The translations under genes and the position numbers were made by a program. A stretch of DNA of 34,021 nt from assembly GCF_009711935.1 (NCBI RefSeq), contig NZ_VIKX01000025.1:1-34021 (forward strand), read 5' to 3'. Below the pieces are notes generated by a model. That model was not told where the DNA came from and ran no database searches. It was given only the letters and a program-made list of their open reading frames with translations. Source of the DNA: Dolichospermum sp. UHCC 0259 (GTDB taxonomy: Bacteria; Cyanobacteriota; Cyanobacteriia; Cyanobacteriales; Nostocaceae). Below, piece by piece: positions 7,512 through 14,603 of the stretch. The number at the start of each line of letters is the position of its first letter. The first letter of the stretch is position 1.

Positions 7512-8183
7512 ATGGATAAATCTTTACTATTGCAGCAAGCACTACATAAATTTTGCTCTCTAATGCTTGAAGATAAAGATTTTCTTACGGACGCATTTAA
7601 GCGAATAAATAAATTAAAACAGGAAGTTGGCAAAGGGTATATTTTAATCAATGTGGGAGAATTTAATCCTAATCAACGTGAGTTCATTTACTCAAATCCT
7701 GAAGGACTAGAAACATTATGGCTAGATGAATCAACAACACATCAATATTTTACAGAGAATAAAATTGCCACTAATGTTTTAAATCTAGTTCATTCTGAAC
7801 CATGCCCTAATAATTACGAAATTTTTATTTTCATTGCTAAAATTGACAATGGTAATACCGTTGCAGAAGGTCGCTACAATATAGTTATAGAAAAATTCTC
7901 TGTAGCTAATCCATACCATATTAAACCATCATCAATTACATCTAAACAAATTGAAAAAAGACTCCGAAGAATGACTCAGAGTGGAGTACGTCTTTTGATG
8001 CTCGATACATCTAATCCTGATGTTATGGGTGATAATCTCACTAAATGGCTACGTGAAATCAAAAAGTTGGGTAAATATGAAGATCAACATTTTAGCATCA
8101 TTATAGATTCTAATGATGAGTTTCCCGCAAAAATACCGCCAGATTTGCAAGATGATTGCTTAACTATCAGAATTGATAATTAA
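7512..8183 (+). CDS. hypothetical protein, 223 residues
   Basis: I do not recognise a family. The protein is soluble, with no signal peptide or membrane segment. It has an N-terminal helical stretch (LLLQQALHKFCSLML), a beta-rich centre (GYILINVGEF, YEIFIFIAKI) and a lysine/arginine-rich helix (KQIEKRLRRM) near the middle of the C-terminal half. The end (FSIIIDS...CLTIRIDN) is beta-strand-like. It is plus-strand, preceded by an extended -10 box, and followed 36 bp later by another small plus-strand gene that may share its transcript. Coding status looks sound from length and composition; function is unknown. Confidence 0.6.
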   Translation: MDKSLLLQQALHKFCSLMLEDKDFLTDAFKRINKLKQEVGKGYILINVGEFNPNQREFIYSNPEGLETLWLDESTTHQYFTENKIATNVLNLVHSEPCPNNYEIFIFIAKIDNGNTVAEGRYNIVIEKFSVANPYHIKPSSITSKQIEKRLRRMTQSGVRLLMLDTSNPDVMGDNLTKWLREIKKLGKYEDQHFSIIIDSNDEFPAKIPPDLQDDCLTIRIDN

Positions 8184-8219
8184 TTATTCTGATTTCTAAC
8201 AAAAATTGTGAGATAAATT

Positions 8220-8426
8220 ATGCAAGTAGAACTGCTGGAGAAACTTTCCGCCGCTGATGCTGCCATTATCTTAGAACACTTACCGGAAAAAATTAAAACT
8301 GCTTTAATTGCCCGTGCAACTGAAATTGAGTATCCAGTTGAGGCTATTATTGAAATGGCCTTAGCTAGTTTCCTAGATACAGAAGCATTAGGTTTTGCAG
8401 ATTGCAAACTAGGACGGGGACAATAA
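8220..8426 (+). CDS. small helical hypothetical protein, 68 residues
   Basis: The peptide is almost all helix: LLEKLSAADAAIILEHLPEKIKTALIARATEIEYPVEAIIEMALASFLD, then a polar tail. The second half (EYPVEAIIEMALASFLD) resembles the helix pair of small ribbon-helix-helix or CopG-type regulators, but no clear N-terminal strand is seen. GTGAGATAA lies a few bases before the ATG. It is 36 bp after the 223-residue gene and converges with higA, whose stop is 2 bases beyond its own. Function unknown. Confidence 0.5.
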   Translation: MQVELLEKLSAADAAIILEHLPEKIKTALIARATEIEYPVEAIIEMALASFLDTEALGFADCKLGRGQ

Positions 8427-8428
8427 AT

Positions 8429-8830
8429 CTAAAAAAATGCAGACGGAGAAATATGAAAAAAATCTGCTAGTTTGTGAACATAATCAACAGTTAATGGGCG
8501 TTCTCCAGTCAATATTTCAGATAAAATAGACTCGGATTCAAAAATAGATAATAAGTCTTTTTGCAACACACTAAATTCATCTATCAAGGCTTTCAGTAAT
8601 TCCACACCATAAATATCAGGAATGGTATTGTGCTTTTCTTCATATTCGTAAACTAGAGTTCCTAAAATATCTAAATAATCTTCTTCATCAGGTGTTAATT
8701 CACCTTTATCAATCAGTAAATTGATAACTTTCTGTGTACTCAAAAATTCTTCCTCGGAAGTTATAGGACGCGGAGGAAAAGATTTCAGTAATTCTATATA
8801 AGCGTTGTTATTACGTATTCCAAGGGTCAT
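8429..8830 (-). CDS. higA: HigA-type antitoxin (XRE-like)
   Basis: The protein has a long acidic helical N-terminal part (residues ~15-90, with SEEEFLSTQKVINLLIDKGELTPDEEDYLDILGTLVYEYE) typical of cyanobacterial HigA. A short C-terminal helix-turn-helix follows (LSEILTGERPLTVDYVHKLADFFHISPSAFF). It binds and neutralises HigB and represses the operon. I chose the ATG at 8830 (MTLGIRNNN), which overlaps the end of higB by 20 bases. An in-frame ATG at 8860 would add 10 residues that mostly read over higB sequence. Both are possible. Confidence 0.8.
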   Translation of the reverse strand: MTLGIRNNNAYIELLKSFPPRPITSEEEFLSTQKVINLLIDKGELTPDEEDYLDILGTLVYEYEEKHNTIPDIYGVELLKALIDEFSVLQKDLLSIFESESILSEILTGERPLTVDYVHKLADFFHISPSAFF

Positions 8831-9113
8831 TTTTCCAGTCTTCCTTATCATATTCTGCATGGGTCAGGACATGACGGATAAAAACTTTTTTATAATTGTA
8901 CTTTACGAGGACAATTAGCCGATAGTTATTACCGCCTATGTTAAAAACTGTGAGATTACCAACTTGATCAGCAGAGGAGAAACTTTGACGCAATTCTACA
9001 AAATTCTGCCATTCAGCTTTTAATGTAATCTTATACCATGATTGTAGGCTAGTTTGTGCATTAGGATGTTTTTCCCAAAAGTCGGAAAGTGTCCGACGGG
9101 TAATGATGTGCAT
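8811..9113 (-). CDS. higB: HigB-type mRNA interferase toxin (RelE superfamily)
   Basis: The 100-residue protein shows the HigB pattern: the start MHIITRRTLSDFWEKHPNAQTSL, a central W-Y segment, FNIGGNNYRLIVLVKYNYKKVFIRHVLTHAEYDK, then a tail ending in W. The conserved R in YRLI and H in THAEYDK fit ribosome-dependent RelE/HigB toxins. As usual for higBA, the toxin gene comes first and overlaps its antitoxin. The catalytic-type residues look intact, so the module is probably functional. Confidence 0.88.
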   Translation of the reverse strand: MHIITRRTLSDFWEKHPNAQTSLQSWYKITLKAEWQNFVELRQSFSSADQVGNLTVFNIGGNNYRLIVLVKYNYKKVFIRHVLTHAEYDKEDWKNDPWNT

Positions 9114-9189
9114 AAATATTTAATTCATGATTCGTTAGTTCATGATTCCTACCTCTTCAGTAAGCCATCAATTAAGTATAGCTTATTTA

Positions 9190-9858
9190 TTAACCAATGA
9201 CTTTTTTACACTCCTCAACAGAAACCCGTTCTCTCATTGCTGCTACCAAAGCTTGATAACCATCCCAATTTTCCTGAATCAAAGTTTTAGACTGAAGCAA
9301 ATGAAAACGCTGTTTTTGCTGATAACCTGCTTCGGAAAAACCAATAACTCGCAAAATTTCAGTTAACTTACTTTTATCATCACTACCACCTTCAGCAGAG
9401 TTAAAAACCAAAGTTTCCGCCGCAATTCCCGCCATCCAAATAGTACAATAACGGTCTAACATTTGGGCAGTAATTTGACCCTTTTCTATTTGCGCTGTTA
9501 ACTCGCTATCTTCTAAACTTATTCCTCCTTGTCCTGGTTGTCCTTTTTTCCAGGCTTCCCAAGCACTAAGAGTGTAGTCATTCACCGCAATTCCTAACAA
9601 ATGAGCAACGAGAAAATGACCCGCTTCATGATGTAAAATACGTTCTTTATATTCTGGAGAAAATCGCGCCACTAAGTCTAATACTATCGTTCCTCCCTTG
9701 CCTTGAAAGCTGAAATTATCTAAAGTGGCAATTCCTAAAAATGTCACTGTAGCTAAAGCAGGTATCGTGGGAGAAAGATGTATTAATGGTCCTAACAGAC
9801 TGGAAAAAGTCATCAAGAAGACAGATATAGCAATCAGATTTATCGCAGTTTGACTCAT
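9190..9858 (-). CDS. membrane-anchored M41/FtsH-like zinc metalloprotease without AAA domain
   Basis: The 222-residue protein has hydrophobic segments at about residues 5-45, then the zinc motif HEAGH at 77-81 in the context RILHHEAGHFLVAHLLGI, as in FtsH peptidase domains. The MAGIAAETLVFN...GGSDDKSKL region matches the FtsH segment carrying the third metal ligand. The AAA ATPase domain of FtsH is absent, so this is one of the small M41-like proteins of cyanobacteria and plastids. It may process or bind membrane proteins independently, or sit in FtsH complexes. Substrates are unknown. The motif is intact. Confidence 0.75.
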   Translation of the reverse strand: MSQTAINLIAISVFLMTFSSLLGPLIHLSPTIPALATVTFLGIATLDNFSFQGKGGTIVLDLVARFSPEYKERILHHEAGHFLVAHLLGIAVNDYTLSAWEAWKKGQPGQGGISLEDSELTAQIEKGQITAQMLDRYCTIWMAGIAAETLVFNSAEGGSDDKSKLTEILRVIGFSEAGYQQKQRFHLLQSKTLIQENWDGYQALVAAMRERVSVEECKKVIG

Positions 9859-9907
9859 GGGAAGTTTTTTTAATATTATTTATATAATATAATATTTATG
9901 AAAATGT

Positions 9908-9928
9908 GGTAATTGGTAATAGGTAATT
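9908..9928. repeat. heptanucleotide tandem repeat (GGTAATT x3)
   Basis: GGTAATT, GGTAATA, GGTAATT run in tandem upstream of the DUF433 gene. It is a short example of the heptamer repeats (STRR type) known from filamentous cyanobacteria. A TATAAT at 9953-9958 follows, which may serve the DUF433/DUF5615 pair. Confidence 0.5.
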
Positions 9929-10017
9929 GGGAAGAAAAAGACAAATATTTGATATAATACCATTAAGATATAAAATAGTAAATGTAGATTGCTAAAACGT
10001 TATAAGGATTTACACCT

Positions 10018-10344
10018 GTGATAGTCAAAGAGTTAGAACGACAACTTCTTGCCCTCAGACCTAGTGAAAAAGTACAGGTTATTCAGTTACTTGCTCAAAG
10101 TCTTGGTAGCAATTGGCAGGGAATTGAGAAAACTCCTAAAATTTGTGGTGGAGAGGCTTGCATTGCAAATACGCGGATTCCTGTCTGGGTGCTGGTGGAG
10201 GCTCGCCGGCTTGGATATAGTGATGTTGACCTTTTGACGAGCTATCCAACGATTACAGCTACAGATTTAGCAAATGCTTGGGTATATGCAGAGGCTTATG
10301 CTGATGAGATAGAATTGGCGATTGAGCAGAATGAGGCGGCTTAG
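10018..10344 (+). CDS. DUF433 protein, probable VapB-like antitoxin
   Basis: The 108-residue protein has an N-terminal helix (VKELERQLLALRPSEKVQVIQLLAQSL) and the DUF433 core: ICGGEACIANTRIPVWVLVEARRLGYSD, then LLTSYPTITATDLANAWVYAEAYADEIE. DUF433 proteins have a winged-helix-like fold and are usually found before a PIN-like DUF5615 gene, as VapB45-like antitoxins. The start is GTG at 10018, supported by AAGGA at 10004-10008. The DUF5615 gene begins 3 bases after the stop, so the two form one operon. Confidence 0.8.
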   Translation: MIVKELERQLLALRPSEKVQVIQLLAQSLGSNWQGIEKTPKICGGEACIANTRIPVWVLVEARRLGYSDVDLLTSYPTITATDLANAWVYAEAYADEIELAIEQNEAA

Positions 10345-10347
10345 AGC

Positions 10348-10689
10348 ATGGCACGTTTTTATGCGGATGAGCAGTTTCCTTTTCAAGTTGTGGAATTGTT
10401 GCGGAGTTTGGGTCATGACGTTTTGACGGTTCAAGAGGCGGGAAGTGCTAATCAAAGGATACCTGATGATGAAGTATTGGCGTTTGCGATAGATCAAGAG
10501 AGAGCGATATTAACTATCAATAGAGTTGATTTTATCCGGTTGCATCGTCAAAATGATCACCATTTCGGTATTGTTGTTTGTACGAATAATCGAAATTGGG
10601 AACAATTTTCTGCACGGATTGATGAGGCTGTGAAAGTAGAGGGAACATTGCAAGGGAAATTAATTCGTGTGGTACGTCCGGTTATTTAA
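10348..10689 (+). CDS. DUF5615 PIN-like protein, probable VapC-like toxin
   Basis: The 113-residue protein starts ARFYADEQFP with acidic residues D7 and E8 at the end of the first strand. It continues with LLRSLGHDVLTVQEAG, the acidic pair in IPDDEVLAFAIDQERAILTINRVDF and HFGIVVCTNN. These are the signature blocks of DUF5615 (Mut7-C/PIN-like) proteins, which are predicted Mg-dependent RNases. It directly follows the DUF433 antitoxin-like gene. Toxicity is inferred from family and pairing. It converges with uup, 25 bp between stops. Confidence 0.8.
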   Translation: MARFYADEQFPFQVVELLRSLGHDVLTVQEAGSANQRIPDDEVLAFAIDQERAILTINRVDFIRLHRQNDHHFGIVVCTNNRNWEQFSARIDEAVKVEGTLQGKLIRVVRPVI

Positions 10690-10714
10690 ATCGCAGAACA
10701 ACGAGATAATCAAC

Positions 10715-12622
10715 TTAAGAATCCATTTCTGCTAATTCTAACCAGCGTTCCGTCGCTACATCAATATTTTTCTTCAGCGTTTCCACCTCTTCATATAGCT
10801 TTTGTACTTGACTATAATTTCCAGCTAGAGTAGCTAATTTCCTTTCTACTGCTGTTTTATCTGCTTCTAACTTAGCAATCTTTCCCTCCAATTCCTCAAA
10901 TTCCCGTCTTTCCCAATTGGATAATCTGCGGCGTTTTTTAGTCTCTGTAACTGGAGAGACAACTTTTTCTTCGACAATTACAGGTTTTTGTGTTTCTTGT
11001 TTTTCTGCTTCCTCAGCTTTTTTATAATCTAAATAAATGGAATAATTTCCTGGATATTGACGTAAACCCCCACCTTCTTCTAAAGCAAAAATCCTATCTA
11101 CCGTCCGATCTAAAAAGTAACGATCATGAGAAACTACAATCACACAACCATTAAAATCCTCTAGATAGTCTTCTAATACCGCTAATGTCTGCACATCTAA
11201 ATCATTAGTCGGTTCATCCAAAATCAACACATTGGGCGCACTAATGAGAATCCGCAATAAATATAAACGGCGTTTTTCTCCCCCAGAAAGTTTATTAATG
11301 GGTGCATATTGTTGATTTCCTGGAAACAAAAATCTCTCTAGCATTTGGGAAGCAGTGATTTTTGTACCGTCGGATATTTCAATAAATTCCCCTTCTTCCT
11401 TAATATAATCAATCACTCGCTGATCATCATTTACAGCCGTCAATAATTCTTCTGAATGTTGGTTAAAATAACCGATATGAATTGTAGTCCCAATTTCTAC
11501 ACTACCAGAATCTGGTTTAATTCTGGCGGTCATAATATCCATTAAAGTAGATTTTCCTGCACCATTACCGCCAATGATGCCAATCCGATCTTCTGGACTA
11601 AATTCATAAGTAAAATCTTTAATTAAAGTTCTCCCATTGTAGCCTTTACTAACATTCTGGAGTTCAATAACCTTTTTGCCAATCCGTCTACCAACGGTAG
11701 AAATATCTACCTTACCATTAAGTTGTTTAAACTCAGTATCTCGCAGTGCATGAGCGCGTTCAATTCTGGCTTTTTGTTTGGTACTTCTTGCTTTAGGTCC
11801 TTTTTTCAACCATTCTAATTCCCGACGTAAAATTCCTTGATGTTTTCGTTGAGTGCTAACAGCCGATTCTTCAGCTAAAGCTTTCTTTTCTAGATAATAG
11901 GAATAGTTACCTGTATAATTGTAAATATCACCACGATCAATTTCGATAATTCTATTAGTAACTTTATCTAAAAAATAACGATCATGAGTAATTAATAAAA
12001 GTGCGCCACGATAGCGATTTAAATAACTTTGTAACCATTCTACGGATAAAGCATCAAGATGGTTGGTAGGTTCATCCATTAACAATAAATCTGGTTCTGA
12101 TATCAAGGCTGCTGCTAAAGCAATGCGCTTACGATATCCCCCTGATAATGTCCCAACTTTCACATCAAAATCAGCAATTCCTAATTTTGTTAAAATGATT
12201 TTGGCGTTGGTTTCTACTTCCCATGCCCCAGTTGTATCCATGCGCTGCATCACACTAGAAAGCCGAGACATTAACTGACTATCATCGGGGTAATGTGCCA
12301 ATTTATCAGATAATTCTTCATACTCTCTGACGAGGTTCATTTTTTCACCACTATCAGCGAAGACCTGTTCTAAAACTGTGTTATTTTCATCTATATCTGG
12401 TTGTTGGGGTAAGTAAACAATTTTAGACCCGGAATTAACTAAAATCTGCCCACTATCAATTGATTCTAATCGAGCAATCATTTTTAATAAGGTTGATTTA
12501 CCAGAACCATTAGTGCCGATTAAACCAACTTTGTCATTAGTATCTAGACTAAAACTAGCATCTTTTAAAAGTTCTTTAATTCCAAAATCTTTTTTAACTG
12601 ATTGTAAGGTAACAATGCTCAT
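10715..12622 (-). CDS. uup: ABC-F family ATPase, Uup type
   Basis: The 635-residue protein has two ABC ATPase domains and no membrane domain. The first has Walker A GTNGSGKST (36-44), signature LSGGYRKR (159-166) and Walker B DEPTNHLD (183-190). The second has GGNGAGKST, LSGGEKRR and DEPTNDLD. A linker lies between the two, and a C-terminal coiled coil follows a basic RRRLSNWERREFEELEGKI segment, as in Uup. ABC-F proteins act on ribosomes; Uup is also linked to precise excision of transposons and replication intermediates. All ATPase motifs are intact. Confidence 0.9.
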   Translation of the reverse strand: MSIVTLQSVKKDFGIKELLKDASFSLDTNDKVGLIGTNGSGKSTLLKMIARLESIDSGQILVNSGSKIVYLPQQPDIDENNTVLEQVFADSGEKMNLVREYEELSDKLAHYPDDSQLMSRLSSVMQRMDTTGAWEVETNAKIILTKLGIADFDVKVGTLSGGYRKRIALAAALISEPDLLLMDEPTNHLDALSVEWLQSYLNRYRGALLLITHDRYFLDKVTNRIIEIDRGDIYNYTGNYSYYLEKKALAEESAVSTQRKHQGILRRELEWLKKGPKARSTKQKARIERAHALRDTEFKQLNGKVDISTVGRRIGKKVIELQNVSKGYNGRTLIKDFTYEFSPEDRIGIIGGNGAGKSTLMDIMTARIKPDSGSVEIGTTIHIGYFNQHSEELLTAVNDDQRVIDYIKEEGEFIEISDGTKITASQMLERFLFPGNQQYAPINKLSGGEKRRLYLLRILISAPNVLILDEPTNDLDVQTLAVLEDYLEDFNGCVIVVSHDRYFLDRTVDRIFALEEGGGLRQYPGNYSIYLDYKKAEEAEKQETQKPVIVEEKVVSPVTETKKRRRLSNWERREFEELEGKIAKLEADKTAVERKLATLAGNYSQVQKLYEEVETLKKNIDVATERWLELAEMDS

Positions 12623-12650
12623 ATTATGCGATAATTAGTGATTAAGAATG

Positions 12651-12669
12651 GGGCGGGCATTGCCCACCC
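12651..12669. repeat. GC-rich hairpin (GGGCGGGCA / TGCCCACCC)
   Basis: Nine-base arms with one G-T mismatch around a single base, located between uup and the DUF1824 gene. It is 30 bases before the uup start and 23 bases past the stop of the upstream DUF1824 gene, so it could end DUF1824 transcription. Confidence 0.45.
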
Positions 12670-12692
12670 TACAGATGATTGTAGATGAAATT

Positions 12693-13109
12693 CTAGACAA
12701 ATAAATCGAGGGGTAAATGTCCATACATCTCGTTAACTCCTCCCTCTTGATAAGACTGGCAAGATACTAACACTCCCCGATGATGCCCAGAATAGGAATC
12801 GAGATAACACAGGCCATTTTTGCCATTTAATTTGATGTAAACTGGGCCTTCTGGATGTGGTAAATCAGTTGGTGCTTGATAGCCCAAAGCGCGGGAATAG
12901 GTTTTCATGGCTAAAATTCCCTCTGCGGCTGTATCAGCACAAATACCTAAGATTTGATAATCGGTAAGACTGGTGAGAAAAATTAATGCCTCACGAGTGG
13001 GAGCTTTTTCTGATGGTTTAAGAATGGGGGCAATATCCAGACAGTTAAATTTGTTGAGTATTTTCTTGGCTTCTGGGAGTGAGAGTTGCTGATGATTGGG
13101 AGTAGACAT
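12693..13109 (-). CDS. DUF1824 family protein
   Basis: The 138-residue protein matches the cyanobacterial DUF1824 family: SLPEAKKILNKFNCLD, REALIFLTSLTDYQILGICADTAAEGI, then GPVYIKLNGKNGLCYLDSYSGHHRGVLVSCQSY and a C-terminal NEMYGHLPLDLF. The family is conserved in cyanobacteria and plastids; no biochemical role is established to my knowledge. No signal peptide or membrane segment is present, so it is likely cytosolic. It lies upstream of uup on the same strand, about 70 bp apart with a hairpin between, so co-transcription is uncertain. Confidence 0.85.
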   Translation of the reverse strand: MSTPNHQQLSLPEAKKILNKFNCLDIAPILKPSEKAPTREALIFLTSLTDYQILGICADTAAEGILAMKTYSRALGYQAPTDLPHPEGPVYIKLNGKNGLCYLDSYSGHHRGVLVSCQSYQEGGVNEMYGHLPLDLFV

Positions 13110-13409
13110 AATATTGATTTGTCTAGTTTTACGTCTGGTTCTGGTTTCGGGAGTGAGATTTGCTCACATTACTAGCATTTTTGAACAAAATCAAGATTGA
13201 TATGGCATATTCTCTAAGTTTTAGCAGGAATGTTTGCTGTTTTGGTAGTCTTCACTGAAAATTAGCACATCTGGTTTATTGATACGGTTATTATACCCTG
13301 CTGTTTGGTGCTGGGAATAATTATTTTAGAGACAATATTTTCTAATATAATTCCCAAAAGTGAAGTTTGCCAAATTACAAGTTACCAATTTTTCAAAATT
13401 ATCTCTTCT
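13110..13409. other. intergenic region, possibly with decayed membrane-protein coding sequence
   Basis: No intact gene. From about 13226 a frame reads hydrophobic peptide (GMFAVLVVFTEN, stop, then WFIDTVIIPCCLVLGIIILET) and runs into the VPQ of the ABC remnant that follows. It could be debris of the transporter's membrane domain, but no ABC exporter motif is clear enough to claim this. Confidence 0.3.
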
Positions 13410-13640
13410 GTTCCTCAAGGAAGATAACTGTATCTATTGCTTCAATTTTGATAATAAATCAATTCAATTATATGGTAATATTAGCTGCAAGTAATTATTA
13501 ATTTACGAATGAAAACATCATCATAGTAGCGAAATGGCGAAAGCTCATGATTTTATGATGAGTCTGCCCCAAGGTTATGAGACAATTGCAATTGTGGGGG
13601 AACGGGGGCTAAAGTTATCTGGAGGACAAAGACAACGAAT

Positions 13641-13670
13641 TGTGAACTTACAAATCAGTGCTTATACGAT
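13641..13670 (+). repeat. small dispersed palindromic insert, degenerate copy A
   Basis: Thirty bases that match copy B (13785-13814) at 25 positions. It replaces the expected RIAIARAILKD just after LSGGQRQR with [15 protein letters not shown]. Its palindrome is decayed (ACTTACAAATCAGT). A TTA stands where copy B has the stop TGA. Confidence 0.7.
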
Positions 13671-13784
13671 ATTAAAAGATTCACCAATTCTCATCCTGGA
13701 TGAAGCCACATTAGCGGTAGACCATGAAGCCGAAGCTGCAATTCAGCGTTATTTAAACCGGATTACAGTTAATTGTACCACAGT

Positions 13785-13814
13785 TGCGAACTGACAAGTC
13801 AGTGCTTACGCGAT
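13785..13814 (+). repeat. small dispersed palindromic insert, copy B, splitting a HIP1 site
   Basis: The core ACTGACAAGTCAGT is a perfect palindrome with a 2-base centre. Removing 24 bases (13790-13813 or the equivalent register) restores GTTGCGATCGCTCACCGT, coding VAIAHR, and rebuilds a HIP1 octamer. The element thus entered GCG/ATCGC with a GCG flank on both sides, adding an in-frame stop. It resembles the very small repeated elements (SDRs, 21-27 bp) described from Nostoc. Confidence 0.75.
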
Positions 13815-13983
13815 CGCTCACCGTCTTTCCACCATTCGTAATACTGATTGCATTTATGTCATGGAACATGGCAAATTAGTCGAAGCCGGAACTCATGAAC
13901 AACTATTAGAGAAAAATGGCATTTACACAAGTCTCTGGCGTGTGCAATCTGGGTTAAAATAAATGTCATCTACAAAATATCTT

Positions 13984-14044
13984 GTAGGGTGCGTCAGAGT
14001 TAAAATATTTTTTAATATCCACAGATTTTCATGTCTGACGCACC
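13984..14044. repeat. MITE-like inverted repeat, copy 1 (GGTGCGTCAGA arms)
   Basis: GGTGCGTCAGA at 13988-13998 is mirrored by TCTGACGCACC at 14034-14044 around 35 AT-rich bases. The left arm extends to GTAGGGTGCGTCAGA. The same arms and size recur at 32777-32839. It lies between the ABC remnant and the CcmS-like gene. Confidence 0.65.
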
Positions 14045-14125
14045 AAACTTGTATATAATGTATCGTCAAATCTAGTGTATCCAATCTCGGTTAAAATAGA
14101 AAAATAAAATCACCAATTAATCATC

Positions 14126-14548
14126 ATGTTTAGTATTCCTCAACCAGAAACAGCAGAGAATAAATGGCGCGGACAGTTAGATAGATTTGTCAAAAACAAT
14201 CAGCCAGAACTAGCCGCACTTTTTTGGGGATTGTGGTTAGAAAATGGTAATAGTCAGGGAACTATTGGGATTGATTTACAACCAACTCCCCATTTTGTCT
14301 ATTGTCCCCAAGCCGAAATAGAAAAATTAAATGAGCGAGTTGAAAATCGTCTCCAAGAAATTTTAGGAATTATTGATAACAACAAACCCGAAACAGAAGT
14401 AGTCATGATTGGAATTGGTAAAGGGGAAATTAAGTTAATACAATTTGCACCCAAATCATCACCAGAAACTTGTTTTCAAGAAATCGGCAAAGATGTAGAT
14501 GAATTATTAGATTTACTAGAACAGCGATTAGTTGAGCAAATCAACTGA
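14126..14548 (+). CDS. ccmS: CcmS-like beta-carboxysome assembly chaperone (probable)
   Basis: The 140-residue protein is of a compact cyanobacterial family with landmarks NKWRGQLDRFVKNNQPELAAL, GTIGIDLQPTPHFVYCP, the central helix EKLNERVENRLQEILGI, then EVVMIGIGKGEIKLIQF and a C-terminal helical DVDELLDLLEQRL. From memory this pattern fits the protein named CcmS, reported to chaperone CcmK shell proteins of beta-carboxysomes. I could not check this by search; the conserved cyanobacterial hypothetical family is the safer statement. It is cytosolic, without signal or membrane segments. The desaturase-dehydrogenase gene starts 55 bp downstream on the same strand. Confidence 0.6.
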   Translation: MFSIPQPETAENKWRGQLDRFVKNNQPELAALFWGLWLENGNSQGTIGIDLQPTPHFVYCPQAEIEKLNERVENRLQEILGIIDNNKPETEVVMIGIGKGEIKLIQFAPKSSPETCFQEIGKDVDELLDLLEQRLVEQIN

Positions 14549-14603
14549 TATTAATTTTATTCAAATTTTGGTTTAATTAAGAAAAAGAGGTATCACCAAA
14601 AAG

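Larger units (their letters stand above)
13410..13962 (+). pseudogene. decayed ABC-exporter ATPase domain (3' half)
   Basis: The sequence reads as the second half of an ABC exporter nucleotide-binding domain. A degraded Q-loop part (VPQ near 13410, then YGNIS) is followed by [19 protein letters not shown], signature LSGGQRQR, Walker [10 protein letters not shown], and after an in-frame TGA at 13792-13794, H-loop [11 protein letters not shown] and a normal C-terminus ending in TAA at 13960-13962. Walker A and the membrane domain are missing. Frameshifts upstream of the ATG at 13534 (near 13419 and 13530) plus the TGA show it is dead. The TGA lies inside a 24-base palindromic insert, and a second copy of that insert disrupts the segment after the signature motif. 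Confidence 0.85.
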
